64,000 nucleotides of DNA from Lewinellaceae bacterium. Its GTDB lineage: Bacteria; Bacteroidota; Bacteroidia; Chitinophagales; Saprospiraceae. Below are positions 1-8,614 of the stretch, piece by piece (position 1 is the stretch's first letter; every line of letters starts with the position of its first letter). Both the position numbers and the translations under genes were made by a program. Location of the stretch: contig JADJRC010000001.1 of the NCBI GenBank assembly GCA_016712415.1, forward strand, positions 1-64,000, read 5' to 3'. Below the pieces are notes generated by a model. It was not told the origin of the DNA and searched no databases. It worked only from the letters and a program-made list of their open reading frames with translations.

Positions 1-672
1 ATAGCCCAATTACCCATGTAGATCTTGGCGGTTTTTTAAAATACCCGTCAGGAAGTGATTACGAAAAATAACAAAACATTAACCGAGACTTCAAGCGGGC
101 AAGGCCTGCAAGATATTTTAAAAGACCCGGATATTAGTTCTGGGTTAAGAATATTAGGTAATTATACAGATGAAAACAGAGGTTGCCGACATTCTAACAT
201 GGGGAGAAGGAATTGGTGATAGTTATCAGAGATACTCCATGTGGTTATGGGGCTTAGCCAATGGTTGTAATACGTCACCAAACGAAAATACTATTGAAAT
301 AAACATTGAATTAGTAAAACAGTTGGAAAGCGCTACACTTGAAAACAGAGAAGCCGCCAGCTCTGCTAGCAATTGTATCTACAATTTTAGCACGAAGCGA
401 TTCATTATAGGGTAGAAAACCGTTATGAAAACCCTAGCAAGAAAGAGTCGATGGCAATTTTAGTCAAAAAACGGTAACGTCTTTAAATACAAAGATGGAA
501 TTATAGGGCACGTTAAGCGACAGTGAACGCTGGTAACATATTTGAGGCGGCTGCTTGGAATCATAGAGTTGTTTGGCATTACTAAATGGGGAGACGAGTC
601 ATTAGAAGATTTTATCACTAAGCTATTAATACATTGCGAGGCAACAAAGAAGCGTCAAAATCCCAAAAAATA
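1..672 (+). pseudogene. Decayed coding remnant, possibly a toxin tail of an Rhs-type module
   Basis: Coding sense survives only in pieces. Bases 3-80 read HVDLGGFLKYPSGSDYEK before a stop, a second frame carries TETSSGQGLQDILKDPD at about 88-150, and an 81-codon piece lies at 170-415 with DSYQRYSMWLWGLANG and many Cys/Asn residues. Further traces (NVFKYKDGIIGHVKRQ, then WGDESLEDFITKLL) appear at about 480-672 in shifted frames. I do not recognise a domain. Its place in front of a secreted immunity-like gene and an Rhs-core fragment suggests the variable C-terminal tail of a polymorphic toxin, but that is inference from context only. AT-rich compared with the permease genes downstream. Confidence 0.35.
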
Positions 673-725
673 AATACACCATAATTTGAGTTATCTGTCA
701 TAAATTATTAAATTGAAGTAGTCAC

Positions 726-1728
726 ATGCCAATCATCAAGAAAGTTATACCTACCCTTTCTGGATTGTTATTACTCTCAAATCTATTGCTTTGCCAATCT
801 GGCGACTATGACTTTTATTTTGAGCACCTAAACAAACCTTTATTCCCTTTGGATGATCTAATGAGGCTTGATATTAAATCAGTCAATTGCGCTTCTTATA
901 CGATCTCGATACGAAATGGACATAAAAGTGATTCTTTGGAATCTTATAGCATTCTTTTTAATGAAAGGTTTGAACCCATCAACGAAACAAGAATAATTGA
1001 CAAAGAAAAAGCCGGAAATAACTTATGAATATATAAAATAATTCAAAAGCGTAACCAAACGTTTTGGGATGTATAGTACAGATTCAAGCGATATTTTCAA
1101 TTTATTTAATAGTAACGGAAATATATTCAGAAGGGCTAAAAAGAGTTTCAGTGACGAATTTCTATAAAATTTGGTATGTAGGCGGGGGCAATTTCATCCT
1201 TATGGATACAATACGCTAAAACTCGTTTGGGTTGCCAGAAAAACAATGCAATTATGGATAAACAAAGAGAATTATTTAGATGTTGATACGCTGCTTGCCT
1301 TTTTTGGCTATGATTCTTTAAATCGATTAATCGAGTTATCAATTAAAACCTGCTGATGGTTTTTCAAACCCTATTAAATTTAACTACGGTGCGTAACACT
1401 ATTCTTAAAGCATTCCCTATACAAATATGCTGAAGAAGGTACAGAAAAATGTGAATACAATGCGGATTTATCCTCTGATTCATTGAAACTATATGGGGTT
1501 GCCTGGTGAAAGTTATTTGTTTCTTTTGTCGGATGAACTAATGGTTATTGAAACGGAAAAATAGAAATAAGCGTCATCTAATAAAAATTGATGGAGAATG
1601 GCGCCATGAATGAAATAAATTCCGACAGAATAAAGAAGATAACATATCTAAAAGACTCCAAATTGCCAAGAGATTTAACAGTAATCGATGATGATACGAT
1701 CATTGTGTATATTTTTAGTTATCAATAG
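726..1728 (+). pseudogene. Broken secreted protein, possible immunity gene
   Basis: A 100-codon frame opens at ATG 726 with a clear signal peptide (MPIIKKVIPTLSGLLLL...LCQSG) and runs to 1028. The sense continues in other frames through KRFGMYSTDSSDIFNLFNS (about 1050-1165), a 61-codon piece at 1171-1356 containing NKENYLDVDTLLAFFGYD, and a 40-codon piece at 1606-1728 ending DDDTIIVYIFSYQ. Together these look like one secreted protein of about 250-300 residues broken by several indels. Position directly after a toxin-like tail and before an Rhs core fragment fits an immunity protein. No family recognised. The stretch 1357-1605 between the pieces holds only degenerate sequence. Confidence 0.35.
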
Positions 1729-1876
1729 TCCGCGCACTTTGCGGTTTAAGTTGAGTGAATAGCCCCGAAACCAAAGACTTTGCGGAAGTCGGGATGAAAT
1801 TGACCAAACTCAGCATTGTTTTTTCGCCGCGCTTGGTGTTGCCGCCAGGCGCAAACGTACAGCACGATATCCATTT

Positions 1877-2237
1877 TACGCCATCCGCGATCACCTCGGC
1901 AACACGCGCCTGACCTTCACGGACAAAAACGGAAACGGTGTGGTCGATGTGACGAACACAAGCGCCAACGAAATACTCCAGAAAACCATTTTTACCCCTT
2001 CATGTTGGGGATGGCAAGGGCGTGGATGAACGATGCTGCACAGGACAATTTCACAAATACAACGGCAAGGAACTGAACGGCGATTTTGGATTGAACTGGA
2101 TGGATTACGGGGAGAGGTGGTATGACGGGAGTTTGGGAGGTGGTGGAGTGTGGATTTGATGCTTGGCAAGTATATGGAATGGTCGGTACAACTATGCCAA
2201 GGACAATCCGGTAATATTTATTGATCCCAATGGGATG
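1877..2237 (+). pseudogene. Rhs/YD-repeat core C-terminal fragment, copy 1
   Basis: Translation across frames gives the conserved end of an Rhs core: YAIRDHLGNTRLTFTDKNGN, then NEILQ.NHFYPF, then KELNGDFGLNWMDYGERWYD and finally YAKDNPVIFIDPNGM at about 2190-2237, the usual boundary where the Rhs shell ends and the variable toxin begins. At least three frameshifts interrupt it (for example near 1985 and 2150), so no shell protein can be made. About 167 bp (1877-2043) are nearly identical to 3692-3859, the second Rhs fragment. There is no upstream shell with YD repeats, so this is an orphan module core, not a full Rhs gene. Confidence 0.75.
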
Positions 2238-2997
2238 TTCACATCCTGGAATCCCGGTATGCAGGAGATGATAGACGGCAGCAAAAAGTACAGGAACGGG
2301 GAATAGAAATATGCAAATGGGAACACTATCTATGTACTGGGATTAAATGGTGCGGATAAAAGTGTGATAAAAGGGCTAAAGTCAATACTCGAAAAAGTTT
2401 ATTAATGCCGCAAATTTGACTACGAACGTGGTCATGGTAGGCGATTCGAAAAATTTGATATAACCAAAATTAAGACAACTGACGCTGTTGCCGTTGTGGG
2501 GGCAATAAAAAGAGGCGGCAAATTTTATCCTTCAAAACTTAGATAAGGGTTATTTGAGCAAGGAGTTTAAGGAAGGGCTTAGGGGAGGCGATTTTATTGA
2601 TCTACCGTCCTATATATACCCGGAACTTTCAGATGAAGGGAATTCAAAATGGGGCTATGTGATTGCTACTTCGACTATGGACGAGGAAAAATACAGTGTA
2701 TATTCAGGGAGTGTAAAAGAAAAGTTTTCTTTCTTAACTATGACTGATGCTGTCGCCCTATTCATATTGCATGGGATGGGGCATAATTCGGGAATAAGTC
2801 ACTTTGATGATTCTATAGGCATCCCTGGTGACCTTCGCGATGATAAGGGATTTATGTCCTCCGGACCCATTTTGGCCAAACTAATTCGTGAATATAACGG
2901 CGATATATCGGCAATGATAAAGTATACTGTCCAAACATACCCAAATACAATAACAATAATGCAAAACAGGTTTAAACCGTTAGATAATGAGCCATGA
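2238..2997 (+). pseudogene. Rhs toxin tail with degenerate metzincin-like motif
   Basis: Follows directly on the Rhs DPNGM boundary. Sense before 2554 is shifted (DGSKKYRNGE, NGNTIYVLGLNGADKSVIKG, then TTDAVAVVGAIKRGGKF); from 2554 a 147-codon frame is open. It contains H-G-M-G-H-N-S-G-I-S-H at 2770-2802, which matches the metzincin zinc pattern HExxHxxGxxH at every position except that the catalytic Glu is Gly, and a GFMSSG stretch about 28 residues later that could be the Met-turn. I infer a metallopeptidase-type toxin domain, inactivated either during decay (GAG to GGG is one transition) or ancestrally. Its stop overlaps the start of the next gene (ATGA), as toxin-immunity pairs often do. 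Confidence 0.55.
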
Positions 2998-3575
2998 GGA
3001 AAATACATTCAGAAAGTTATTCTACGTGTAGCTTGATCGCTGCTATTTTATTTGTTGCTTTATGCGGATGCCAGGAAATTTCTATAACACAGCCCCAAAA
3101 GGCCGTAAGCTTTTATTTGCTATACAAAAGTGATACAATTCGATTTACCTTTACCACGGACTCTTCATTGAATGAATCACCAGGCCCAATTCAGTGGGGA
3201 TATATGAAAACTTTTGAATTCAAGAATCAAAACACTGAATTGTTTTTTTGGTTTTCATAAAAATGAAGGAGGTCAATCTCCCGATATCCGGACAGTTTAT
3301 TAGTTAATGATCTAAAAGATCGCCTCACGACTACCCCAAAACAAGGTAAACTATCAGATATACGCAGGATAGCAAATAATAGAATATACGGATTTTGGGG
3401 GGAGTTTGAAAAAGAGGATGAGCGTGTGGCGTATTTTGAAGGTGAAGCGGTCTCTGTTCGCCGTGTTCCATTATTTATTGAGATAGTAGTCTATCAGAAA
3501 AAAACAGGCCAGCCATTGCCGGATATTTTAGGCGATGTACTAAAAACCTTACAAATTCAAGTATCAGATCAATAG
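2994..3575 (+). pseudogene. Frameshifted lipoprotein, candidate immunity protein
   Basis: ATG 2994 overlaps the stop of the toxin tail (ATGA). The first 88 codons encode a lipoprotein signal (LIAAILFVALCGCQE, Cys about residue 26) and run to 3260. After one shift the sense continues FGFHKNEGGQSPDIRTVY, and after a second it runs open to the TAG at 3573-3575 with LSDIRRIANNRIYGFWGEF and LFIEIVVYQKKTGQPLP. The intact product would have been a lipoprotein of about 190 residues. Coupling to a peptidase-like toxin tail suggests a periplasm-facing immunity lipoprotein. No family recognised. Confidence 0.5.
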
Positions 3576-3593
3576 AATAATAGCTCAGTAGTA

Positions 3594-3861
3594 TCGAATA
3601 CCGCTACACCACCGCCGGAGGTACGGTGCTCGAAGCGATATACCACGCCGAAGGCCGGGTATACAACAACGGAGGTACCCTGCGTTATGAATACGCCATC
3701 CGCGATCACCTCGGCAACACCCGCCTGACCTTCACGGACAAAAACGGAAACGGTGTCGTCGATGTCACGAACACAAGCGCCAACGAAATACTCCAGGAAA
3801 ACCATTTTTACCCCTTCGGGTTGGACCTGGCAGGGCCGTGGATGAACGATGCTGCACAGAT
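3594..3861 (+). pseudogene. Rhs core C-terminal fragment, copy 2, cut by an IS end
   Basis: An open frame reads EYRYTTAGGTVLEAIYHAEG, then YEYAIRDHLGNTRLTFTDKN, then NEILQENHFYPFGLDLAGPW and NDAAQ. This is the Rhs core repeat just before the hyperconserved boundary. The match to copy 1 (1877-2043) stops at about 3859, where sequence typical of an IS256-type element begins, so the insertion removed the boundary and any toxin tail. Unlike copy 1 this stretch has no internal indel. The neighbours (lipoprotein upstream, IS downstream) make it the third module of an orphan Rhs cluster. Confidence 0.7.
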
Positions 3862-4140
3862 AGTGTTCCAAAAAGTGTGTCTGAAAAAAGAAAAAAGGTC
3901 TTCATTTTAGTGGTCGCAAAACCACACTAAAAAAGAAGACCCGATGCAATTAAGCAAGACACAAATTACGGCACTTTTGACGGAAGTTGCAAGCCAGGAA
4001 GACGGATTCAACGAAGTTATACGGATGTCCTTTGAGGCTTTGATGAAAGCCAAACGTCAGGAGTATCTGCTCCAAACTGCGGAAGATAAAGGCAATGGAT
4101 TTCGGCAAGTACGGGCCTATGCCTTCGACAATACCCAAAC
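3862..4140 (+). mobile_element. IS256-family element, left-end fragment with transposase N-terminus
   Basis: From ATG 3944 about 65 codons match the N-terminus of IS256-family (Mutator-like) transposases: MQLSKTQITALLTEVASQED, then FNEVIRMSFEALMKAKRQEY and GNGFRQVRAYAFDNT. The homology stops at about 4137 and the frame runs into unrelated sequence, so the DDE catalytic domain is missing and the element is dead. Upstream, 3897-3941 forms a hairpin (GGTCTTC...GAAGACC with TAGTGGT/ACCACACTA inside) ending three bases before the start codon; such structures can sequester transposase translation starts. The left terminal repeat should lie near 3862 but I cannot define it without the right end. Confidence 0.65.
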
Positions 4141-4243
4141 CGTCGGCGGTAATTGTTGCGCAGCAACACCATGTGACTTCAAACTCCCCCGAATTTTCTC
4201 TTTGGTGAAAAAAATATTTGCGAAAAAATTGAGAAACCAAATA

Positions 4244-4263
4244 GTTGCACATATATTTGCAAC
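4244..4263 (+). promoter_or_regulatory. Operator-like dyad upstream of arsR remnant
   Basis: GTTGCA and TGCAAC form a perfect 6-bp inverted repeat spaced by 8 bp (4244-4249 and 4258-4263), 31 bp upstream of the probable arsR start at 4295. ArsR-family repressors bind such dyads and usually autoregulate. Assignment rests on position and symmetry only. Confidence 0.35.
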
Positions 4264-4294
4264 CGATTGGCTTCGCAAACAAAAATTTAAACAA

Positions 4295-4414
4295 TTGAAA
4301 AGAGACGTTTTACCGGTAATAGCCGAATGGTTAAACCAATTCAGAAAAATTTGGGAAACCCGGTTTGATCAACTCGACAAAGTATTATCAACAATTAAAA
4401 AACAGAAAAAATGA
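4295..4414 (+). pseudogene. ArsR-family regulator with large internal deletion
   Basis: From TTG 4295 the frame reads LKRDVLPVIA and passes straight into EWLNQFRKIWETRFDQLDKV. In ArsR-type regulators paired with AHSA1 proteins, the first part (normally MKRDVFQAIADPTRR) and the second (the C-terminal dimerisation helix) are separated by roughly 60 residues of winged helix-turn-helix. That DNA-binding region is missing here, in frame, so the product could not bind DNA as the family does. The stop overlaps the AHSA1 start (ATGA), the normal coupling for this pair. The frame also stays open upstream into the IS fragment, which is a chance fusion. Confidence 0.6.
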
Positions 4415-4917
4415 ACGACTTGCTTTTTGATTTTACCGTTGACAAAACAACAAAAACGGTATTCGTAGACAGGGAATTTGCTGCCGGCCTTTCGCTGGTA
4501 TGGGATGCTTTTACCAAACAGGAAATTCTTGATCAATGGTGGGCGCCTAAACCCTGGTCCTCAAAAACAAAAGTTATGAATTTTGAACCGGGCGGAAGAA
4601 GGTTTTATGCTATGGTAAGCCCGGAAGGACAGGAACATTGGTCCATTCAGAAATACACTTCCATTAGCCCGAAAACCAATTTTAAATTTTTAAATACTTT
4701 TGCAGACGAAAATGAAAACCCTGAATTGCCGGGTTCTGAATGGGACCTGAATTTCAACGAAGAAAACGGAAAGACAAAAGTGAGTGTTACTATTTATAAT
4801 GAATCCCTTGAACGCATGGAGAAGATGATTGAAATGGGCTTCAACGAAGGGTTTAAAATGACAATGAACAATTTGGAAAATCTATTGGCAACTTTATCAA
4901 AAAGTAAAAAGACGTAA
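4411..4917 (+). CDS. AHSA1/SRPBCC-domain protein
   Basis: A 168-residue cytosolic protein of the START-like SRPBCC superfamily, AHSA1 branch. Seen: [20 protein letters not shown] followed by [23 protein letters not shown] and the C-terminal helix [20 protein letters not shown], the classic helix-grip layout with a hydrophobic ligand cavity. Ligand and role are not predictable. The start ATG overlaps the arsR remnant stop, and such proteins are commonly co-transcribed with an ArsR repressor, here defective. Length and motifs are complete and no frameshift is visible, so the gene is probably functional although flanked by broken genes. Confidence 0.85.
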   Translation: MNDLLFDFTVDKTTKTVFVDREFAAGLSLVWDAFTKQEILDQWWAPKPWSSKTKVMNFEPGGRRFYAMVSPEGQEHWSIQKYTSISPKTNFKFLNTFADENENPELPGSEWDLNFNEENGKTKVSVTIYNESLERMEKMIEMGFNEGFKMTMNNLENLLATLSKSKKT

Positions 4918-4973
4918 AAACTGGTGCTATACCTCGCGTCGGCAACTAAAAAAACAAAAAAATTAATAATAAA

Positions 4974-5072
4974 ATGGAAAAATTTTACCAAAAAGGCAAT
5001 TTTAAATTTGCCGCAGGAATTGTCGTTGGAATTTTACTTTATAAGATACTAACGGAGGTTATCTTAAGGTAA
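4974..5072 (+). CDS. Small 32-residue membrane peptide
   Basis: ATG 4974 to TAA 5070-5072 encodes a lysine-rich N-terminus (MEKFYQKGNFKF) followed by one hydrophobic helix (AAGIVVGILLYKILTEVIL) and Arg at the end. It lies 56 bp after the AHSA1 gene in the same direction. One transmembrane segment and positive ends are typical of single-span small proteins, but chance cannot be excluded. Function unknown. Confidence 0.4.
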   Translation: MEKFYQKGNFKFAAGIVVGILLYKILTEVILR

Positions 5073-5083
5073 AAGCCACAAGT

Positions 5084-5129
5084 AGCACTACTGCCAACGT
5101 TATTCACAAATCGCAGAGGCAGTAGTGCT
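5084..5129. repeat. 12-bp inverted repeat between small genes
   Basis: AGCACTACTGCC (5084-5095) and GGCAGTAGTGCT (5118-5129) are a perfect inverted repeat with a 22-bp loop, lying between the small membrane peptide and the DUF1801 gene. It may act as a terminator (without a T-tract) or be a cassette-type boundary; see findings. Confidence 0.5.
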
Positions 5130-5203
5130 TAATTTATTACTCCACGGGGCATGGTCGGCGCGATGTGAAATCCCTCAACATACTGTCAAACATTCCGTTA
5201 TAT

Positions 5204-5629
5204 ATGAACGTACAAGAACAAATCGACACGTATATCGCTAGTCAGCCTGAACCAAAACGGATTGACATGCAAGCCTTACATCAGCGCATACTTCAAGTGT
5301 CACCAGCATGCAAATTATGGTTCAACAATGGTAAAAACAGCGAAGGCAAAACCATTGCTAACCCTAATATCGGATATGGGTTTTACACCATAAAATATGC
5401 TGATGGAACAAGCAGGGAATTTTATCAAATTGGCATTAGTGCAAACACAACTGGAATCTCCGTCTATATCCTTGGTATCAAGGATAAAACATACTTAGCC
5501 CAAACGTATGGTAAAGAACTTGGGAAGGCAAGCGTGACCGGGTATTGCATTAAGTTCAAAATGCTGAAAGATATAAACCTTGATATACTTGAAGCGGCAA
5601 TACGATATGGCTTTGAGGCGCAATCTTGA
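5204..5629 (+). CDS. DUF1801 (YdhG-like) protein
   Basis: A 141-residue cytosolic protein. I chose ATG 5204 (MNVQEQIDTYIASQPEPKR) because the family begins this way; an upstream GTG at 5165 would add 13 unrelated residues. The DUF1801 signature is clear: NPNIGYGFYTIKYADGTSRE, then FYQIGISANTTGISVYILGI, YGKELGKASVTGYCIKFK and the C-terminal DINLDILEAAIRYG. The biochemical role of the family is unknown. Stands alone, downstream of the AHSA1 gene, and the frame is complete. Confidence 0.85.
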   Translation: MNVQEQIDTYIASQPEPKRIDMQALHQRILQVSPACKLWFNNGKNSEGKTIANPNIGYGFYTIKYADGTSREFYQIGISANTTGISVYILGIKDKTYLAQTYGKELGKASVTGYCIKFKMLKDINLDILEAAIRYGFEAQS

Positions 5630-5977
5630 CACGCCGCCGCCGTCAGACTGTGTAAAAAAACCTTTCACCGCTTTGCCATCCGCCAAATCGGGCTATACTC
5701 AAAGTAAACTGGTTTGCAAAAAACAAACCCCATCATGGAAGGCTTCCGCTGGTGTCCTGCCCCCCTCCGAGCGGTGCCAAAAATAAGTAGAGAAAGGTCA
5801 GGGGTAGGACACCCGCTCAAGCAAGGCTTTGTCTCGTTTGAACGATCCATCAGGTTTTGCCGGCCCCCTCCCTCCGTACCACATCTGCGCGAATCAGCGC
5901 TTTTTTTCTGCGGCTATCAGCGGGAAATTGGTTCCGGACCACAACACCTGCCCAGGCCCGGCGTCGCTCCGTTCATC
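5630..5977. other. Intergenic stretch with short 'ATCAGCG' repeat
   Basis: No convincing gene: frames that are open here lack recognisable protein signals. At 5884-5926 there is a short member of the genome's repeat family (TCTGCGCGAATCAGCG, then TTTTCTGCGGCTATCAGCGG), the same words that build the larger block at 8615-9110. The 3' end leads into the paired dyads of the first permease promoter. Confidence 0.5.
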
Positions 5978-6081
5978 CGTCCATTCCCGAGCACACGTGT
6001 TCGAAATCGAACATCCATTCCTCTTTTTTCTACGCTAAAGTGTTGACAATCAATTCTGAATTATTTCGGCACGCGGTTGGC
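5978..6081 (+). promoter_or_regulatory. Paired activator dyads and sigma-54 promoter P1
   Basis: Site A CGTCCATTCCCGAGCA (5978-5993) and site B TGTTCGAAATCGAACA (5998-6013, a TGTTCG/CGAACA perfect palindrome) start exactly 20 bp apart. After 54 bp comes TTTCGGCACGCGGTTGGCG with GG at 6068-6069 and GC at 6080-6081, the invariant GG-N10-GC spacing of sigma-54 promoters; the predicted transcript start is near 6093. The same arrangement recurs at six other permease operons. Activator family (NtrC-type) is inferred from the architecture. Confidence 0.75.
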
Positions 6082-6118
6082 GCTGATGAATGGCTATCCA
6101 GTCCCAACCATGTCGGCC

Positions 6119-8590
6119 ATGCTCTTCAACTATATCAAAATCGCCCTGCGCAACTTCCGGCGGCAATTATTTTTCTCCTTTGTCAACGTGGCCGGTCTCG
6201 GTATCGGGCTGGCGGCCTGCTGGCTTATCATGCTGTTCGTTCGGCACGAGAAAAGTTTCGACCGCTTCCTGCCCGACGCCGACCGCATCTGCGCCGTGGC
6301 GCTCGACCTGAAAATGGGCGACCAGGAGGGCCGCACCACCAATACACCGCCTCCGCTCGGGCCGCGGCTTGCAGCCGACTACCCGGAAATCGAACTGATG
6401 GCGCGCTCTTTCGACCTCGGCGATGTCGTCATGCGCCGCGACCAGCCGGGACACGCGCCCCTGCTTTTTAATGAAAACACAGCAATGGCTGTCGACACTT
6501 CGTTCCTCGATCTGTTCGGCTTCCCCATGCTGGAAGGCGATATGCATTCGGCGCTCGACCGGCCCGGAAGTATGGTGCTGACCCGGCAGGCTGCAGAGCG
6601 ATATTTCGGAAATGCATCGCCCATGGGCCAGCCACTCCTGCTGAACGACCGCGTCTTCACGGTCACGGGCGTGCTGCAAAACCTGCCGTCCAACTCGACC
6701 CTGCGCTTCGATTTTCTCGTGCCGATGGCCAGTTTCCGGGTCGTAGAGCACTTTTCCTGGAGCTGGATATGGCTGCAGGTGGATACCTGGGTAAAACTCC
6801 GCCAGAAGCCCGGCACTGAAACCCTGGCCGGTCTGGAGGCCCAACTCCCGGCGATGGTGCGCCGCTACGCGCCGTCCGCTTACGAACGCATCGGCCAGGA
6901 CTTCGAGGCGCAACTCGCCAAAGGCGACCGCTACGATATCAAATTGCTGCCCCTGACCAGCCTGCACCTGGGCTACGAAAACCTCGCTTCCCGCCTTTCC
7001 ACGCTCGGCGACGGACAGCAGGTCCGGATATTCGGCATCGTGGCGGTGCTGATCCTGCTGCTGGCCTGCATCAACTTCATGAACCTCTCCACGGCCCGTT
7101 CGATGCAGCGCGCCCGCGAGGTGGGCGTGCGCAAGGCGCTCGGCTCTCAGCGCAGTACACTGGTCGGCCAATTCATGACAGAATCGCTGCTGCTGAGCGT
7201 GGTGGCCATGCTGCTGGCGACCATGCTGGTCATTGCGGCATTGCCGGTATTCAACCAGATGACGGGCCTCGAATGGGTTGCCGCCGATCTGTTTTCCCGA
7301 AAAACCATAGGCTTCGTGCCGGCCCTGCCGCTGCTGACCGGACTGCTCGGCGGCTTGTACCCGGCTTTCTATTTGTCCAAATTCCGAACGGCGGATATTT
7401 TCAAAACGGCTGCCGGTTCCACGGGCGGGGGACAGGCGGGTATCCGCAGCGGACTGGTGGTATTCCAGTTTTCCGTTTCGATTGCGCTCATGCTCGGCGC
7501 TATGGTCGTGTACCGCCAACTGGAATTTGCCCGGAAACAATCGCCCGGCCTGCAACGCGAAAATGTGTTGATTATCCGGAACACCCGGCATTTGGAGAAC
7601 CCCGTCGCGCGGGAGACTTTCCGCCAGCAACTCCTGCAGATGCCGGAAGCCATTGCGGCGACACATTCCACATTTTTGCCTTCACTGGGCAGTTTCGGCG
7701 ATTTTTACGAGCCGGAGCAGGGCGATCAAAGTCGCCCGGTCGTGCAAAACCTGCCCATCGGCTCGTTCCTGACCGACGCCGATTTTGTGCCAACACTGGG
7801 CATTGAAATGCTGGACGGGCGGAATTTCACACCCAACTCCGTTGTCGATTCGACTTCCGTGATCCTGAACGAAACGGCCGTCAAGGCCATCGGCTGGGAG
7901 CATCCTGTGGGCAAATGGATGCGCTATCCCGGCAATGCCAACCAGCGCTTCCAGGTGGTGGGTGTGATGCGCGACTTCTATGCCGGCTCGGTCAAAATGC
8001 CCATCGAGCCGATGGCGCTCTTCCATGAATCATCCAAAACCTACCAGACCTGGGGCTCCTGTATCGCCGTGCGGTTGCGGGCGGGTTCGGAAAAACAGGC
8101 CATTGCAAAGGCCGGACTGCTCTGGAAAGCGGCGATGCCCGGCGCCCCGTTCGACCACGATTTTCTGGATGCCTCGTTTGCGCGGCTGTACCGTACGGAG
8201 GCCAAAACGGGCGCCGTGCTGGGTGTTTTCACGGGTTTGGCGCTGTTTATCGGCTGCCTCGGCCTGTTTGCCCTGGCGGCGTTCACCGCCGAGCGGCGCA
8301 CCCGGGAAATCGGCATTCGGAAAGTACTGGGAGCGACCGCAGGCTCGGTGGTCGGGATGTTGTCGAAGGATTTTTTGAAACTGGTGCTGCTGGCCATCCT
8401 CATCGCTTCTCCGCCGGCCTGGTGGGCGACAAACAAGTGGCTGGCTGGTTTCGCCTACCGCATAGAGCCGGGCTGGCAGTTGTTTGCCCTGGCCGGCGCT
8501 TCGGCCATTGCGGTGGCATTCCTGACGGTGGGCTTCCATGCCTTGCGGGCCGCGCTGGCGAATCCGGTGAAATCCTTGCGGAGCGAATAG
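6119..8590 (+). CDS. Duplicated MacB/FtsX-type ABC permease (array member 1)
   Basis: An 823-residue inner-membrane protein with two MacB_PCD-FtsX halves. Helix 1 is at about residues 18-40, a periplasmic domain follows, a three-helix FtsX bundle occupies about 300-415, a further helix (about 444-465) precedes the second periplasmic domain, and a second bundle lies at about 697-805, giving eight predicted helices. The coupling motif is present in both halves: RAREVGVRKALG (about 331) and RTREIGIRKVLG (about 727). C-terminus NPVKSLRSE. Such proteins move or extract substrates using an ABC ATPase; none is encoded here. I chose ATG 6119 (MLFNYIKIALRNFRRQ) because all paralogues start so and because a frame extending back to 6077 begins inside the predicted promoter. 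Confidence 0.9.
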   Translation: MLFNYIKIALRNFRRQLFFSFVNVAGLGIGLAACWLIMLFVRHEKSFDRFLPDADRICAVALDLKMGDQEGRTTNTPPPLGPRLAADYPEIELMARSFDLGDVVMRRDQPGHAPLLFNENTAMAVDTSFLDLFGFPMLEGDMHSALDRPGSMVLTRQAAERYFGNASPMGQPLLLNDRVFTVTGVLQNLPSNSTLRFDFLVPMASFRVVEHFSWSWIWLQVDTWVKLRQKPGTETLAGLEAQLPAMVRRYAPSAYERIGQDFEAQLAKGDRYDIKLLPLTSLHLGYENLASRLSTLGDGQQVRIFGIVAVLILLLACINFMNLSTARSMQRAREVGVRKALGSQRSTLVGQFMTESLLLSVVAMLLATMLVIAALPVFNQMTGLEWVAADLFSRKTIGFVPALPLLTGLLGGLYPAFYLSKFRTADIFKTAAGSTGGGQAGIRSGLVVFQFSVSIALMLGAMVVYRQLEFARKQSPGLQRENVLIIRNTRHLENPVARETFRQQLLQMPEAIAATHSTFLPSLGSFGDFYEPEQGDQSRPVVQNLPIGSFLTDADFVPTLGIEMLDGRNFTPNSVVDSTSVILNETAVKAIGWEHPVGKWMRYPGNANQRFQVVGVMRDFYAGSVKMPIEPMALFHESSKTYQTWGSCIAVRLRAGSEKQAIAKAGLLWKAAMPGAPFDHDFLDASFARLYRTEAKTGAVLGVFTGLALFIGCLGLFALAAFTAERRTREIGIRKVLGATAGSVVGMLSKDFLKLVLLAILIASPPAWWATNKWLAGFAYRIEPGWQLFALAGASAIAVAFLTVGFHALRAALANPVKSLRSE

Positions 8591-8614
8591 GGTATCCAGG
8601 TATGGTACACATGG

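Noticed and set aside
3944..4414. One intact 156-residue protein
   Set aside because: The frame is a chance fusion of an IS256 transposase N-terminus, untranslated leader with operator dyad, and the arsR remnant.
4917..5130. True integron attC sites between the small genes
   Set aside because: The GTTRRRY/RYYYAAC core pair is not satisfied (TGCCAAC has T where a purine is needed) and no integrase is visible.
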